This document shows, one piece after another, positions 16,324 to 27,779 of a stretch of DNA of 64,000 bases. Within the stretch, counting starts at the first letter, position 1; every line of letters begins with the position of its first letter. The stretch comes from Sphingobacterium cellulitidis. Lineage in GTDB: Bacteria > Bacteroidota > Bacteroidia > Sphingobacteriales > Sphingobacteriaceae. Both the position numbers and the translations under genes were made by a program. The stretch is from positions 1-64,000 of the forward strand of contig NOUX01000003.1 of the NCBI GenBank assembly GCA_002245855.1. The letters are read 5' to 3'. The notes below the pieces were generated by a model. It was not told the DNA's origin and made no database searches. It saw only the letters and a list, made by a program, of their open reading frames with translations.

Positions 16324-17307
16324 ATGAATAGGCAAATGAGGTTGGTTTTATTATCCTTGGTAACAGGTATCGTTTTGATGCTCATCAAGTTTATTGCCTA
16401 TTTTATTACGGAATCCAATGCTATTTTTTCAGATGCTGCAGAGAGTATCGTAAATATTGTCGCGTCTGGCTTTGCCTATTACAGCATTTACCTATCGGCT
16501 CAACCGAAAGATGAAAATCACCCTTATGGACATGGGAAAGTAGAATTTTTCTCCGTTTTCGTGGAAGGAGGGATGATTTTTATTGCAGGTAGTATTATCC
16601 TTATCAAATCAATTTATTCAATTTTCTCTCCAGAACCGGTGAGCAATGTTGAAGAGGGTATGTATTTGATTTTAGTTACTTCTCTGATCAATTTTGGCGT
16701 AGGTTTTTATTTGATGAAGCGTGGTAAAGCGTTAAGATCATTGACGATTGAAGCGGATGGAAAGCATCTCCTAGTTGATGCCTATAGCTCCATTGGATTG
16801 ATTGCCGGATTATTGTTGATGAAATTTACAGGATTAGCATGGATTGACCTTGCTCTTTCTTTTGCACTCGGTACATTTATCCTTTACAATGGTTATAAAT
16901 TGCTTCGCAAATCCATTTCTGGATTGATGGATGAATCCGATGCCGAAGTGGTGGAAGAGGTTGTTGCTATTCTTAATAAAAAGCGGAAGCCGGAATGGAT
17001 CGATGTACACAATCTTAGAATACAACGGTATGGTCAGGAAATGCATATTGATTGCCATTTGACCTTACCTAATTATTATGACCTCAACCAGGTTCATGAT
17101 AGTATCTCTGATTTTGATTCTCTTCTCAACGAGAACTTAAATGCAAAGACCGAATTCTTCATACACCCAGACCCTTGTATGCCGGAATGTTGCCATTATT
17201 GCAATGTGCAGAACTGCCCCATTCGGACTGAACCGTATTCCAAACATATTGATTGGAATATTGTGAATGTGACTAAAAATATGAAGCACTTTAGGGCGGA
17301 AAAATAA
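16324..17307 (+). CDS. Cation diffusion facilitator metal exporter
   Basis: A 327-residue protein with six membrane segments and a C-terminal cytoplasmic domain, the CDF plan. Helix 2 holds FSDAAESIVN (residues 35-44), followed by the signature HPYGHGKVEFF. Helix 5 contains HLLVDAYSS with the His/Asp metal ligands. Helix 2 has Glu and Asn where zinc exporters have two Asp, a variant common in one CDF branch, so the metal is uncertain. The C terminus carries a five-cysteine cluster (CMPECCHYCNVQNC, about residues 285-298), possibly an extra metal site. The start is the ATG at 16324, since an upstream TTG frame would include the promoter. Confidence 0.88.
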   Translation: MNRQMRLVLLSLVTGIVLMLIKFIAYFITESNAIFSDAAESIVNIVASGFAYYSIYLSAQPKDENHPYGHGKVEFFSVFVEGGMIFIAGSIILIKSIYSIFSPEPVSNVEEGMYLILVTSLINFGVGFYLMKRGKALRSLTIEADGKHLLVDAYSSIGLIAGLLLMKFTGLAWIDLALSFALGTFILYNGYKLLRKSISGLMDESDAEVVEEVVAILNKKRKPEWIDVHNLRIQRYGQEMHIDCHLTLPNYYDLNQVHDSISDFDSLLNENLNAKTEFFIHPDPCMPECCHYCNVQNCPIRTEPYSKHIDWNIVNVTKNMKHFRAEK

Positions 17308-17436
17308 TTTCTTGCTACAGATATGTCGCCCCGATGGGGCTTGATAGTGCGTGGCGTATGCGATACGCACGTACGGTAATGGCTGAACAGAAATGGATTC
17401 TTCGCTGCGCTCAAAATGACCGAAAATTGTGTCAGG

Positions 17437-17493
17437 GTTGTGGTGAAAAAAAGATTCTGCGGCTTTGCCGCAGAATCTTTTTTTCACCACAAC
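17437..17493. repeat. Perfect 27-bp inverted repeat, copy 1
   Basis: Left arm 17437-17463 and right arm 17467-17493 are exact reverse complements with a TTT loop. The arms begin GTTGTGGTGAAAAAAAGATT. It could act as a strong bidirectional terminator after the CDF gene. Confidence 0.9.
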
Positions 17494-17606
17494 CTAATGT
17501 AATTATGTAATTGTCATTCCGAATCGAAGATGAGGAATCTATTTTTGGCGATCTATTGTACAGATATTCCATCCCGCAGGTGCTTGATTCTCGTTAGCGG
17601 GGCAAG

Positions 17607-17757
17607 AAACTTCAGAGGAGTTTAATATTAGTAATAGGGTGTATAGCATGTAATAAGCCCTAGCCCAAAATAGCAATCACTTTAGCGATTGCTATTTTGG
17701 GCTAGGGCTCTTTGTTTTCTCCATTCGGGTTACTAATATTGAACCCCGCTGGGGTTC
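17607..17757. mobile_element. Variable-core palindromic element, copy A
   Basis: A 151-bp element. The left end is AAACTTCAGAGGAGTTT followed by AATATTAGTAA; the right end is TTACTAATATTG followed by AACCCCGCTGGGGTT. The ends are inverted copies of each other over about 20 bp and each is itself palindromic. The core is a perfect 23-bp hairpin (17656-17678 with 17687-17709) rich in AGCCCTAGCCC. The architecture resembles a REPIN or MITE; copies B and C are at 18044 and 31233. Confidence 0.65.
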
Positions 17758-17879
17758 CTACAAATATATCGCCCCGATGGGGCTTGATAGTGCATGGCGT
17801 ATGCGATACGCCCGTACGGTAATGGCTGAACCGAAATGGATTCTTCGCTGCGCTCAGAATGACCGAAAATTGTGTCAGG

Positions 17880-17936
17880 GTTGTGGTGAAAAAAAGATTC
17901 TGCGGCTTTGCCGCAGAATCTTTTTTTCACCACAAC
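17880..17936. repeat. Perfect 27-bp inverted repeat, copy 2
   Basis: Identical to the hairpin at 17437-17493, displaced by exactly 443 bp as part of the tandem duplication. Confidence 0.9.
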
Positions 17937-18043
17937 CTAATGTAATTATGTAATTGTCATTCCGAATCGAAGATGAGGAATCCATTTTTGGCGATCTATT
18001 GTACAGATATTCCATCGGACTTGATCCTCGTCAGCGGGGCAAG

Positions 18044-18194
18044 AAACTCCAGAGGAGTTTAATATTATTAATATGGTGTATAGCATGTAATAAGCCCTAG
18101 CCCAAAATAGCAATCGCTTTAGCGATTGCTATTTTGGGCTAGGGCTCTTTGTTTTCTCCATTCGGGTTACTAATATTGAACCCCGCTGGGGTTC
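18044..18194. mobile_element. Variable-core palindromic element, copy B
   Basis: Also 151 bp and nearly identical to copy A. Its left end AAACTCCAGAGGAGTTT is a perfect palindrome. The loop of the core hairpin (18093-18146) differs by one base from copy A, so the stem can extend to about 25 bp. It is the duplicate of copy A within the 443-bp unit. Confidence 0.65.
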
Positions 18195-18329
18195 CTACAA
18201 ATATATCGACCCGATGGGGCTGTACCTTGTTATATGTTCCTTTGCTACAAATATGTCGCCCCGCTGGGGTTCTTGACATCGCTGCCGATTTCCCATAAAA
18301 TCAGTATCTTTAATAAAAAACCAATTTTT

Positions 18330-18824
18330 ATGAAAATCTTCGGCACATTATCTGTATTTCTATTGTTGATTCAATTTTCTTTTGGGCAGACTGCAAAAAC
18401 TGCTGTTAGCGATGTTTTGGATGCCTGGCATTTGGCAGCGGGTGAAGCCAAATTCAACGCCTATTTTGACCTAATGGATGACAATTCCGTGTTTATTGGG
18501 ACTGATGCCACAGAGCGCTGGGATAAGCAGGAATTTATGGATTATGCGAAGCCTCATTTTGATAAGGGGAAAGCGTGGAATTTCAGTAGCCTGGAGAGAA
18601 ATATAGAAATTTCGGAAGATGGTAAAACCGCATGGATAGATGAATTGTTAAATACACAGATGAAGATTTGCCGGGGCTCGGGAGTATTAATCAATAAGAA
18701 TGGGAAATGGTTGATTAAGCAATATGTACTTTCAATGACGGTGCCTAATGATCTCGCATCTAAAGTGGTGAGCATGAAGACTGATATTGAGGATGAAATA
18801 ATTGAAGAATTGAAACTTAAATAA
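18330..18824 (+). CDS. Exported NTF2/SnoaL-like protein
   Basis: A 164-residue protein with a signal peptide (MKIFGTLSVFLLLIQFSFG, cleavage about residue 20). The mature part has the NTF2-like pattern of ketosteroid-isomerase relatives: VLDAWHLAAGEAKFNAYFDL, VFIGTDATERWDKQEF, and strand WLIKQYVLSMTVP. Periplasmic members often degrade or bind small ligands; no activity can be assigned. The ATG at 18330 is chosen because a longer frame from 18234 runs through repeat DNA. It is the first of three genes (to 19796) separated by 7 and 26 bases, so they probably share a promoter just upstream. Confidence 0.75.
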   Translation: MKIFGTLSVFLLLIQFSFGQTAKTAVSDVLDAWHLAAGEAKFNAYFDLMDDNSVFIGTDATERWDKQEFMDYAKPHFDKGKAWNFSSLERNIEISEDGKTAWIDELLNTQMKICRGSGVLINKNGKWLIKQYVLSMTVPNDLASKVVSMKTDIEDEIIEELKLK

Positions 18825-18831
18825 AGATACT

Positions 18832-19113
18832 ATGTTAGTGAAACACGAAGAGTCAGGGAATAAAGGCTCATTTTTTGCAGTAGAAGATGGAAAGCAAATT
18901 GGCGAGATGACATATTCCAAAGCAGGTCCTGGAAAAATCATTATAGACCATACCGAAGTAGATCCTGAAGAAAAGGGAAAAGGGATCGGGTCTGTTCTAT
19001 TGGAAAAAGCAGTCGACTATGCGCGAGAGAATAATGTGAAAATATTACCATTATGTCCATTTGCGAAGGCGCAGTTTGATCGTGATGTTAATATTCGCGA
19101 CGTACTGTTTTAA
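18832..19113 (+). CDS. Short GNAT-type N-acetyltransferase (YjdJ-like)
   Basis: A 93-residue protein of the minimal GNAT type. IIDHTEVDPEEKGKGIGSVL contains the acetyl-CoA pyrophosphate loop (here EKGKGIG), and a short alpha helix follows. The C terminus ILPLCPFAKAQFDRD has the Cys and Phe conserved in this small group, where Cys may be the acyl acceptor. Substrates of this subfamily are unknown. It lies 7 bases after the NTF2-like gene, within an operon. Confidence 0.8.
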   Translation: MLVKHEESGNKGSFFAVEDGKQIGEMTYSKAGPGKIIIDHTEVDPEEKGKGIGSVLLEKAVDYARENNVKILPLCPFAKAQFDRDVNIRDVLF

Positions 19114-19139
19114 GGAAAACGTAAATTAAATCTACCATT

Positions 19140-19796
19140 ATGAATGCAGTTGTTATAGGTGCTACAGGAGCTACCGGGAGAGAGTTGGTCCTACAGTTGT
19201 TATCGAATCCAAAAGTGGATTCTGTGACAGTATTAGTTAGAAGACCATTCTTTACCTCGGAGCCTAAGCTGCATGAGGTAATTGTAGATTTTGATCACTT
19301 AGAGAATTATAGTGATTTTATAATCGGGGATGTTGCTTTCTCAACCCTTGGCACCACCTTAAAGGATGCGGGAAGCAAGGAAGCCCAATGGGTGGTAGAC
19401 TATGACTATCAGTTGAAGTTTGCCGCCTTATGTAAGATGAATAGGGTAGATACTTTTGTTTTACTTTCATCTGCCCAGGCGAGTAAGAATTCCAGATTCC
19501 ATTATACCAAAATGAAAGGCCTTTTGGAGGAAGGAATCAAAGCATTGAATTTCTCAAAATTAATCATTGTACGTCCTGGTCCGATCGATCGTCCCAATAC
19601 GAAGCGAAAAGGAGAAAAGTACGCTGTTAAAACTCTTAAGTTCTTGAATAGAATGGGTTTATTTAAACCATATAAACCAATTAGTACGATGTTTTTGGCG
19701 AAGGCTATTGTAGATGCTGTTTTTGAAGATAAGGATGGGATTCTGGATATTTATAATCCGAAGGAAATCTGGGGAGAATTAGGGGAGCAGGTTTAA
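19140..19796 (+). CDS. NAD(P)H-binding protein (NmrA/HTATIP2-like)
   Basis: A 218-residue atypical short-chain dehydrogenase. It begins MNAVVIGATGATGRELVLQL with the GATGATG dinucleotide-binding loop. A later FVLLSSAQASKNSRFHYTKM stretch contains a Ser and a YxxxK-like YTKMK, and LIIVRPGPIDRP lies near residue 145. The family includes NAD(P)H-sensing regulators and oxidoreductases acting on small carbonyls. It is the last gene of the 18330 operon, with icd 188 bases downstream under its own signals. Confidence 0.8.
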   Translation: MNAVVIGATGATGRELVLQLLSNPKVDSVTVLVRRPFFTSEPKLHEVIVDFDHLENYSDFIIGDVAFSTLGTTLKDAGSKEAQWVVDYDYQLKFAALCKMNRVDTFVLLSSAQASKNSRFHYTKMKGLLEEGIKALNFSKLIIVRPGPIDRPNTKRKGEKYAVKTLKFLNRMGLFKPYKPISTMFLAKAIVDAVFEDKDGILDIYNPKEIWGELGEQV

Positions 19797-19978
19797 TAAA
19801 TTCATAATAATTAAGGAATTTCTATTGAAATAAGACAAAGATTTTTCATAATTCAGCATTATTTTGGCTTTTATGGCTATTTAAAATTGATTTTATTATC
19901 TTTAGGCGAATTTAAAAAAAGAGGTAAAGAAACTCTTTGATTTTCACTAATAATTGCAAAATAATATCATTTCAATAG

Positions 19979-22198
<2,220 letters not shown>

Positions 22199-22220
22199 GA
22201 ATATTAATCATATTGAAAAG

Positions 22221-22250
22221 CCCTTGTTATTGATTTAACAAGGGTTTTTT
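22221..22250 (+). terminator. Terminator of icd
   Basis: Stem CCCTTGTTA (22221-22229) with TAACAAGGG (22236-22244), then six T. It lies 22 bases after the icd stop. Confidence 0.85.
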
Positions 22251-22361
22251 ATTTTGGCTAAATTGCTACTGGTAAGATTTCCGATACGAATGCTTTGGTT
22301 TATTGCCGTTTTGGGTATAAATCATTAAATTTAGTATGTAAAACAACATAAACCTATATCC

Positions 22362-23213
22362 ATGAGTCATAATAGTAGAAGAAAATTTTTGCAGCATACA
22401 GCTTTGGGAGCTGCTGCAGTTATTGCTGGTCCTAATTGGTTGCATGCAGGAACAAAAACATCTAATTCAGGCCTAGCAGATCAGAATAGTTTGAAATTAG
22501 GGGTTGCAGGCTATAGTTTTGTGAACTTTAATCTTGATCAATCCTTAGCAATGATGAAAAGGATGGATGTTCGATATTTATGTATTAAGGATTTTCATTT
22601 ACCCTTAAATAGTACAGCAGAACAAATTGCTGCATTCCATAAGAAATTAGCGGATTCTAATGTTACTGGATATGCTGTAGGTCCGATTTATATGAAGACC
22701 GAAGCAGAAATTGACAAGGCATTTGATTATTGTAAGCGTGTAGGAGTGAACTTGATGATTGGCATTCCGGAAATCAAGGATCTTCCTTACGTGGCTAAAA
22801 AAGCGAAAGAGAACAATATTAAGTTTGGAATCCATAATCATGGCCCTGAAGATAAGATTTATCCTAATGCCACCGTAATCTGGAATCATATCAAAGACTT
22901 GGATAAGAATATGGGGATGTGTTTTGATATGGGGCATGATACTCGAGATGGTCAGGATCCTATCAAAGATTTTGTAAAATATAAAGATCGAATATTTGAT
23001 ATACATCTAAAGAATGTGACGGCTGCCGATGCAAAAGGAACAACCTGTGAATTAGGGCGTGGAGTTATCAATATACCGGCATTTGTAAAGGCATTATTGA
23101 AAAATAAATACCAAGGATGTTGTAGTATAGAATTTGAAAAAGATATGAAAGACCCATTAGCAGGTATTGCTGAATCCGTTGGATATTTTAGAGGTGTATT
23201 AAGCGCAGTCTAA
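22362..23213 (+). CDS. Exported sugar-phosphate isomerase/epimerase-like protein (TIM barrel)
   Basis: A 283-residue protein with a twin-arginine signal (SRRKFLQHTALGAAAVIAG), so it is exported folded. The body is a xylose-isomerase-like TIM barrel: SLKLGVAGYSFVNF, a MKRMDVRYLCIKDFHLPL strand-loop, KFGIHNHGPEDK with a metal-ligand His, then MCFDMGHDTRDG and FDIHLKNV. These are the Glu/Asp/His metal sites of hydroxypyruvate-isomerase-type enzymes. Exported relatives in Bacteroidota act on sugars or sugar acids; the substrate is unknown here. It is a single gene ending at a terminator (23235). Confidence 0.85.
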   Translation: MSHNSRRKFLQHTALGAAAVIAGPNWLHAGTKTSNSGLADQNSLKLGVAGYSFVNFNLDQSLAMMKRMDVRYLCIKDFHLPLNSTAEQIAAFHKKLADSNVTGYAVGPIYMKTEAEIDKAFDYCKRVGVNLMIGIPEIKDLPYVAKKAKENNIKFGIHNHGPEDKIYPNATVIWNHIKDLDKNMGMCFDMGHDTRDGQDPIKDFVKYKDRIFDIHLKNVTAADAKGTTCELGRGVINIPAFVKALLKNKYQGCCSIEFEKDMKDPLAGIAESVGYFRGVLSAV

Positions 23214-23234
23214 GAATTCCTCGTACCATGAAAC

Positions 23235-23267
23235 AAAAAGGAATAATCAATTTGATTATTCCTTTTT
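23235..23267. terminator. Bidirectional terminator after the isomerase gene
   Basis: Perfect stem of about 15 bp, AAAAAGGAATAATCA with TGATTATTCCTTTTT, and a 3-base loop, followed by G and TTTTTATA. About 22 bases after the stop codon. Confidence 0.85.
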
Positions 23268-23413
23268 GTTTTTATATAAATCAGGAGGATTTTTATTGAA
23301 ATTGATAATTGAAATTATTGAAACTTAACAAAATATCAAATGTTTAATATTAAGTGGATGTTAAGTTAAAGGCATTCAAAAAATAGGTAAATTAGCTATA
23401 TAAACCATTGTGT

Positions 23414-24763
23414 ATGAAAATCATAATTCTGTTATTGCTAAACTTAATGTTTTTGCATGCCTATGCACAGAAAGACTTTTCATTAATAAATCCCAGGAAA
23501 AATTCTTTCCGATTTGATCTCAATGGTAATTTAGTGTTGCTTCCGGTGAAGGTCAATGGAGTTGAGCTCTCATTTTTATTGGATACCGGGGTTAAGGAGA
23601 CCATCTTATTTGCGACTCCACAAGATTCTGTTCCTTTAGAAAATATTTCCAAGGTCAAGTTTTCAGGGATAGGAATTGAAGATGGGGTAGAGGGCATAAT
23701 GGCTGTAGGCAATGAATTTTCAGTTGGAAATATCTTAATTGATAGTACCCATAATATTTATGTTATTGATGCTGAGGACTTGGATTTGTCCAGTCATATC
23801 GGAGTTCCAATCAATGGAATTTTAGGAAGTCATTTATTTGAGGATTATTTGGTTCGAGTAGACTATCAAAAGAAAAAGATCAGTGTTTTTGATCCAATTG
23901 ATTATCCGGAGAAACTGGTTAAGAATCATCAGAAAATTCCTATAGAGTTAGAACGAAGCCGTCCTTATGTGTACATTGATGTGGATCTCGGAAATAGAAA
24001 TTTAAAACAAGCAAAAATGCTTGTGGATATGGGTAATTCGGATGGGATGTTGGTCTTTCCGTTTCTTTTAGACTCCTTTACTGTTCATGAGCCTAATATT
24101 TATGATTTTATTGGTCGAGGATTCAACGGATTGATTTTTGGGAAGAGAAATCGGATTGAAGGTTTTGAGTGGTCTGGGTTTTATATTAAGGAACCTATTG
24201 TTTCATATCCGGATTCAAATGCAGTCCATGCGGCAAAGTTAGCGAAAAATAGAGTTGGTTCTATTGGGAATCAAGTCTTACAGCATTTTGATGTGATTTT
24301 TAATTATCAGCAGAATGAGATTTTCCTGAAGAAGAACCGTAATTTTGGGAAGAAATTCGAGATCAATATGTCTGGAATGGAGATCAAGCATGATGGTTTG
24401 GAGTGGACCAAACGCAGATTAGCTACCACTGTTGGCAAGCGAGATGCGGATAATCCGAATTCAGGGATTAATGTTTACAATCAGGAAGATTTCAAGTATG
24501 AATTTACCTTACGGCCAATATATAAGATTGCCAGTGTTCGGGAAGGCTCACCTGCGGATTCGGCGGGGGTAAAGGTCAATGATGAGCTCTTGAAGATTAA
24601 TGGGAATAGTGCTCAGAATATGAAGTTAAATCATATTCTCGGAAAGTTGATGCATAAAGAAGGGGAAGAGATCAACCTGGTATTAAAGCGAGGTACTGAG
24701 GAGGTAAAAGCTCATTTTATCTTAATAGATCCAATTCCTTATCGAAAGGCAGTCAATAATTAA
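23414..24763 (+). CDS. Exported aspartyl protease-like protein with C-terminal PDZ domain
   Basis: A 449-residue protein. The signal peptide is MKIIILLLLNLMFLHAYA. Two retropepsin-like lobes follow: the first has FLLDTGVKETI with the catalytic DTG (about residue 58), and the second has MLVDMGNSDG where DTG is DMG (about 207). A PDZ domain is at the C terminus (IASVREGSPADSAGVKVND, about 370-390). This plan is common in Bacteroidota periplasmic proteins of unknown substrate. The ATG at 23414 is preferred to the TTG two codons earlier. It is a single gene, with a terminator at 24771. Confidence 0.82.
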   Translation: MKIIILLLLNLMFLHAYAQKDFSLINPRKNSFRFDLNGNLVLLPVKVNGVELSFLLDTGVKETILFATPQDSVPLENISKVKFSGIGIEDGVEGIMAVGNEFSVGNILIDSTHNIYVIDAEDLDLSSHIGVPINGILGSHLFEDYLVRVDYQKKKISVFDPIDYPEKLVKNHQKIPIELERSRPYVYIDVDLGNRNLKQAKMLVDMGNSDGMLVFPFLLDSFTVHEPNIYDFIGRGFNGLIFGKRNRIEGFEWSGFYIKEPIVSYPDSNAVHAAKLAKNRVGSIGNQVLQHFDVIFNYQQNEIFLKKNRNFGKKFEINMSGMEIKHDGLEWTKRRLATTVGKRDADNPNSGINVYNQEDFKYEFTLRPIYKIASVREGSPADSAGVKVNDELLKINGNSAQNMKLNHILGKLMHKEGEEINLVLKRGTEEVKAHFILIDPIPYRKAVNN

Positions 24764-24770
24764 AAATAAA

Positions 24771-24795
24771 AAAGCCTTGAACTAATCAAGGCTTT
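24771..24795. terminator. Terminator between the convergent protease and accA genes
   Basis: Stem AAAGCCTTGA (24771-24780) with TCAAGGCTTT (24786-24795), loop ACTAA. It serves both convergent genes. Confidence 0.85.
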
Positions 24796-24799
24796 CATA

Positions 24800-25753
24800 T
24801 TATTCGTTTACAACTCCCATTTTGCTGAATTTATCAATTCGTTCAGCAACCAGTGTTTCTTTATCTTTAGCACCTAGGACAGCCAGGTCTGATAAAATTT
24901 TATTTTTAACATTTAGTGCCGTAGCTTCAGGATCTTGATGCGCACCACCAATTGGTTCATCAATGATTCCATCAATTAATCCATTACCCAACATATCTTC
25001 CGCCGTTAATTTCAATGCTTCAGCAGCTCTTTCTTTCTGGTCCCAACTTCTCCAAAGGATTGAAGAACAAGATTCCGGAGAGATCACCGAGTACCAAGTA
25101 TTTTGCAACATATACACTTTATCGCCAATACCAATACCTAAGGCTCCACCAGAAGCACCTTCACCGATTACAATACAAATAATAGGCACTTTTAGAACAG
25201 ACATTTCCAGTAGGTTTCTAGCGATAGCTTCACCTTGACCACGCTCTTCAGCTTCAAGTCCTGGATAAGCACCCATGGTGTCGATTAAGGTAACGACAGG
25301 TTTATTAAACTTTTCTGCCATTTTCATAAGGCGTAAAGCTTTTCTATAACCTTCAGGGTTTGCCATTCCGAAATTACGGAATTGACGTTCTTTCGTGTTT
25401 TTACCTTTTTGATGACCAATAACCATTACGGATTGTCCGCCAATTGTTGCGAATCCACCAACAATAGCTTTATCGTCACGAACATTTCTATCGCCGTGTA
25501 ATTCGATAAAATCATCACATATTAAATCAATATAATCGAAGGTTTGTGGTCTATCAGGATGTCTGGACATCTGCACTTTCTGCCAGCCAGTCATATTGCT
25601 ATACACCTCAACTTTTGTTTGTTCTAGTTTTTCTTCCAATTCACGAACTGTAGCGCCCATATCTACTTTGGTTTTTTCTTCTACTTGTTTAACCTTTTCG
25701 ATTTGCGTCTGTAGATCAGCAATCGGCTTTTCAAAATCAAATGTCGTCTCCAT
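24800..25753 (-). CDS. accA: Acetyl-CoA carboxylase carboxyltransferase subunit alpha
   Basis: A 317-residue protein of the usual length. The N-terminal helical region ([19 protein letters not shown]) is followed by the carboxyltransferase crotonase-like core: [59 protein letters not shown] and [19 protein letters not shown]. It forms the tetramer with AccD that transfers carboxyl from biotin to acetyl-CoA, the first step of fatty-acid synthesis. It is a single gene on the minus strand, with 190 gene-free bases upstream. Confidence 0.97.
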   Translation of the reverse strand: METTFDFEKPIADLQTQIEKVKQVEEKTKVDMGATVRELEEKLEQTKVEVYSNMTGWQKVQMSRHPDRPQTFDYIDLICDDFIELHGDRNVRDDKAIVGGFATIGGQSVMVIGHQKGKNTKERQFRNFGMANPEGYRKALRLMKMAEKFNKPVVTLIDTMGAYPGLEAEERGQGEAIARNLLEMSVLKVPIICIVIGEGASGGALGIGIGDKVYMLQNTWYSVISPESCSSILWRSWDQKERAAEALKLTAEDMLGNGLIDGIIDEPIGGAHQDPEATALNVKNKILSDLAVLGAKDKETLVAERIDKFSKMGVVNE

Positions 25754-25943
25754 AATTACCTGTTTGGTGTCATTAAAGCGGTAGCTAAGTTACTTGTTTT
25801 TTAAGAATTATAAAATGTTATTTCATCATTAGCTTAACATTAAGTCATCCTAAAACTATTTAGTAGTTGATAATAAGCAATATAACAAATTGATGCCAAT
25901 ACTTGTTTTGTGTTGTAATTAAAAAAATAATATCTTCAAGACC

Positions 25944-26825
25944 ATGAATGCAGCTGCCTCAGTTAACAAACCGAAAATTCCTTGGGCTTTTATCGCAAAG
26001 GTTATTTTGGTAATCCTTATTATTTTCAGTCATCTTCATTTTGAACATGAAATTGAACAACGGAAACTTCTTGCCCAGATATTAAAGGGTTTGTATTCAT
26101 TCTTAATTCCTAGTATTCTACTTTCCATGGTTAGATTTTTGGTCATTATCTTATATAATGCCAGAAATTCCATTAAAAGAGAACGTGGTAATTTTGTGCT
26201 TGGCATTAACAGATTGACAGCTGTGTTAAATACTGTATTCCTTGTCATTGCTATTATGACTGCTTTTGGAATCAATCCTAAAGATTTTATTACCAGTATT
26301 ACTATTGTTGCGATGGCTATCGCAGTAATTTTCAAAGACTATATCACCAATATGATTTCAGGATTGATTGTTATGTTCTCAGAACAATTATCTGTTGGAG
26401 ATCGTATTCAGGTAGGGGATCATAAGGGAAGAATAATTGATATTACTTTTGCCAACTTAGTTCTTCAAGATGAAGAAGATGATATTGTGATGGTTCCAAA
26501 TAACCTCGTATTTACTTCTACCTTTATGAACCTATCTGCTCATCAGTCAAGTTTATTTACCGTAAAGTTTGAGTTGCCATTGGAAGTTTCCTTGCATCTA
26601 GAAGAATTGGAGGAACATCTTAGACTGAGTTTGATAGCACATCCAAATCTCGAGTTCAAAGAAGATGAATTTCAAGTGAAGGTATTAGATATAGGAAAGG
26701 ATTTCGTACGTTATAAAATAGATCTGTATGCAGTTACCAATAGTAATCGCATGCACAGGAATATTGAAAATGAAATCTTAAAGGAAATAATCAAGTTTGA
26801 GCGCAATATCCTTAGATCTTCCTAA
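25944..26825 (+). CDS. Mechanosensitive ion channel of the MscS family
   Basis: A 293-residue protein with three or four N-terminal membrane segments. TM3 and the MscS core follow: FITSITIVAMAIAVIFKDYI, then TNMISGLIVMFSEQLSVGDR (about residues 135-155), a DHKGRIIDITFANLVLQDEE beta domain, and MVPNNLVFTSTFMN. These match the pore helix and upper beta domain of MscS channels, which open under hypo-osmotic stress. It is convergent with coaA and their 3' ends overlap by 14 bases. No terminator hairpin is seen between them. Confidence 0.88.
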   Translation: MNAAASVNKPKIPWAFIAKVILVILIIFSHLHFEHEIEQRKLLAQILKGLYSFLIPSILLSMVRFLVIILYNARNSIKRERGNFVLGINRLTAVLNTVFLVIAIMTAFGINPKDFITSITIVAMAIAVIFKDYITNMISGLIVMFSEQLSVGDRIQVGDHKGRIIDITFANLVLQDEEDDIVMVPNNLVFTSTFMNLSAHQSSLFTVKFELPLEVSLHLEELEEHLRLSLIAHPNLEFKEDEFQVKVLDIGKDFVRYKIDLYAVTNSNRMHRNIENEILKEIIKFERNILRSS

Positions 26826-27756
26826 CTTTTACACGCTTGATAAAATGTTCTGAGCCTTTTTTAAGGATTAGGTCAGCTCTATATCTTGTTGGAAGGATAT
26901 TTTCGTGAAGGTTTGGCTTATTAATTTCATTCCAAATCTGTCTAGCCATTTTGTAGCTTTCCTCTTCAGATAGATTTGCATACTTATGAAAATAGGAAGC
27001 AGAATTTTGGAAGGCAGTTGCTCTTAAGGATTCAAAGCGGTCAATGTACCATGAAACGATATTTTTCTCATCAGCATCCACATAGATTGAAAAATCGAAG
27101 AAATCCGAAACGAACACACCATTTTTTCTAGAATTTACCTGCAATACATTAATTCCTTCAACAATAAGTACATCAGGTTGAGAAATAATCAATTTATCGT
27201 TAGCAAGAACATCATATTCCAGGTGTGAGTAAAGAGGAACAGTTACTTGCGATTTTCCGGACTTGATATCTGCCAGGAATTGCATTAATTTTTTGGTATC
27301 GTAACTTTCTGGAAAGCCTTTTCTGTTAAGGATATTTCTTTTAATCAATTCCTTATTGGGATATAGGAATCCATCTGTTGTAACCAGTTCAACTTTTGGT
27401 TTATTCGGTAGGAGCGATAGCACCTTGGTAAGTACCCTCGCGGTTGTACTTTTTCCCACGGCTACTGATCCGGCGATTCCAATAATGAAAGGTAATTTCT
27501 GGTGATTGCGTTTGAAAAATATATTGCTTTTCGCATGTAATTCTTGGAAGTTATTGATATGAACCTCTAATAAATGAGCCAAAGGGATGTAGATATCCTC
27601 AATTTCCTCCATTGTTAGAGGTTCATTTAAGGCATGCAATTGATCTAAATCTTTCTCTTGAATCTGATGGCTTAATTGACCATTCAATCTTTTCCACTGT
27701 TCACGAGTAAAGTTTTGGAACGGACTTGTAAAAGTATGTTCACTGATTAGAGGCAT
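26812..27756 (-). CDS. coaA: Type I pantothenate kinase
   Basis: A 314-residue P-loop kinase. It contains FHAKSN-like AK-rich entry (ELHAKSNIFFKRN), the Walker A loop IAGSVAVGKSTTARVL, VTTDGFLYPNKELIKR, the PDVLIVEGINVLQ strand, and the C-terminal YRADLILKKGSEH. These are diagnostic of bacterial type I PanK, which phosphorylates pantothenate as the first committed step to CoA. A -7 box TATATTTG lies on the minus strand at 27780-27787. It partly overlaps the convergent mscS gene. Confidence 0.95.
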   Translation of the reverse strand: MPLISEHTFTSPFQNFTREQWKRLNGQLSHQIQEKDLDQLHALNEPLTMEEIEDIYIPLAHLLEVHINNFQELHAKSNIFFKRNHQKLPFIIGIAGSVAVGKSTTARVLTKVLSLLPNKPKVELVTTDGFLYPNKELIKRNILNRKGFPESYDTKKLMQFLADIKSGKSQVTVPLYSHLEYDVLANDKLIISQPDVLIVEGINVLQVNSRKNGVFVSDFFDFSIYVDADEKNIVSWYIDRFESLRATAFQNSASYFHKYANLSEEESYKMARQIWNEINKPNLHENILPTRYRADLILKKGSEHFIKRVKVRKI

Positions 27757-27779
27757 AGCAATTTGAATTTTTCAAGTCG

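Larger units (their letters stand above)
17316..18270. repeat. Repeat island built from a 443-bp tandem duplication
   Basis: The segment from 17316 to about 17758 is repeated as about 17759-18195, offset 443 bp at the left and 437 bp at the right because of a 6-base loss. A partial third start follows at 18196. Each unit holds, in order: a TACARATATRTCGCCCCG dyad (17316, 17759, 18196, 18246), a GGCGTATGCGATACGC palindrome (17353, 17796), the word TTCTTCGCTGCGCTC, a 27-bp hairpin, and one variable-core element. Reading frames here are only translated repeats. No transposase is present. Confidence 0.85.

Noticed and set aside
17137..17933. Minus-strand frames giving HSERSEESISVQPL-type peptides
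   Set aside because: They are translations of the duplicated repeat unit and of the common TTCTTCGCTGCGCTC word; they overlap the CDF gene end and change with the repeat.
22647..23006. 119-codon antisense frame in the isomerase gene
   Set aside because: It is the complement of a well-supported coding sequence.
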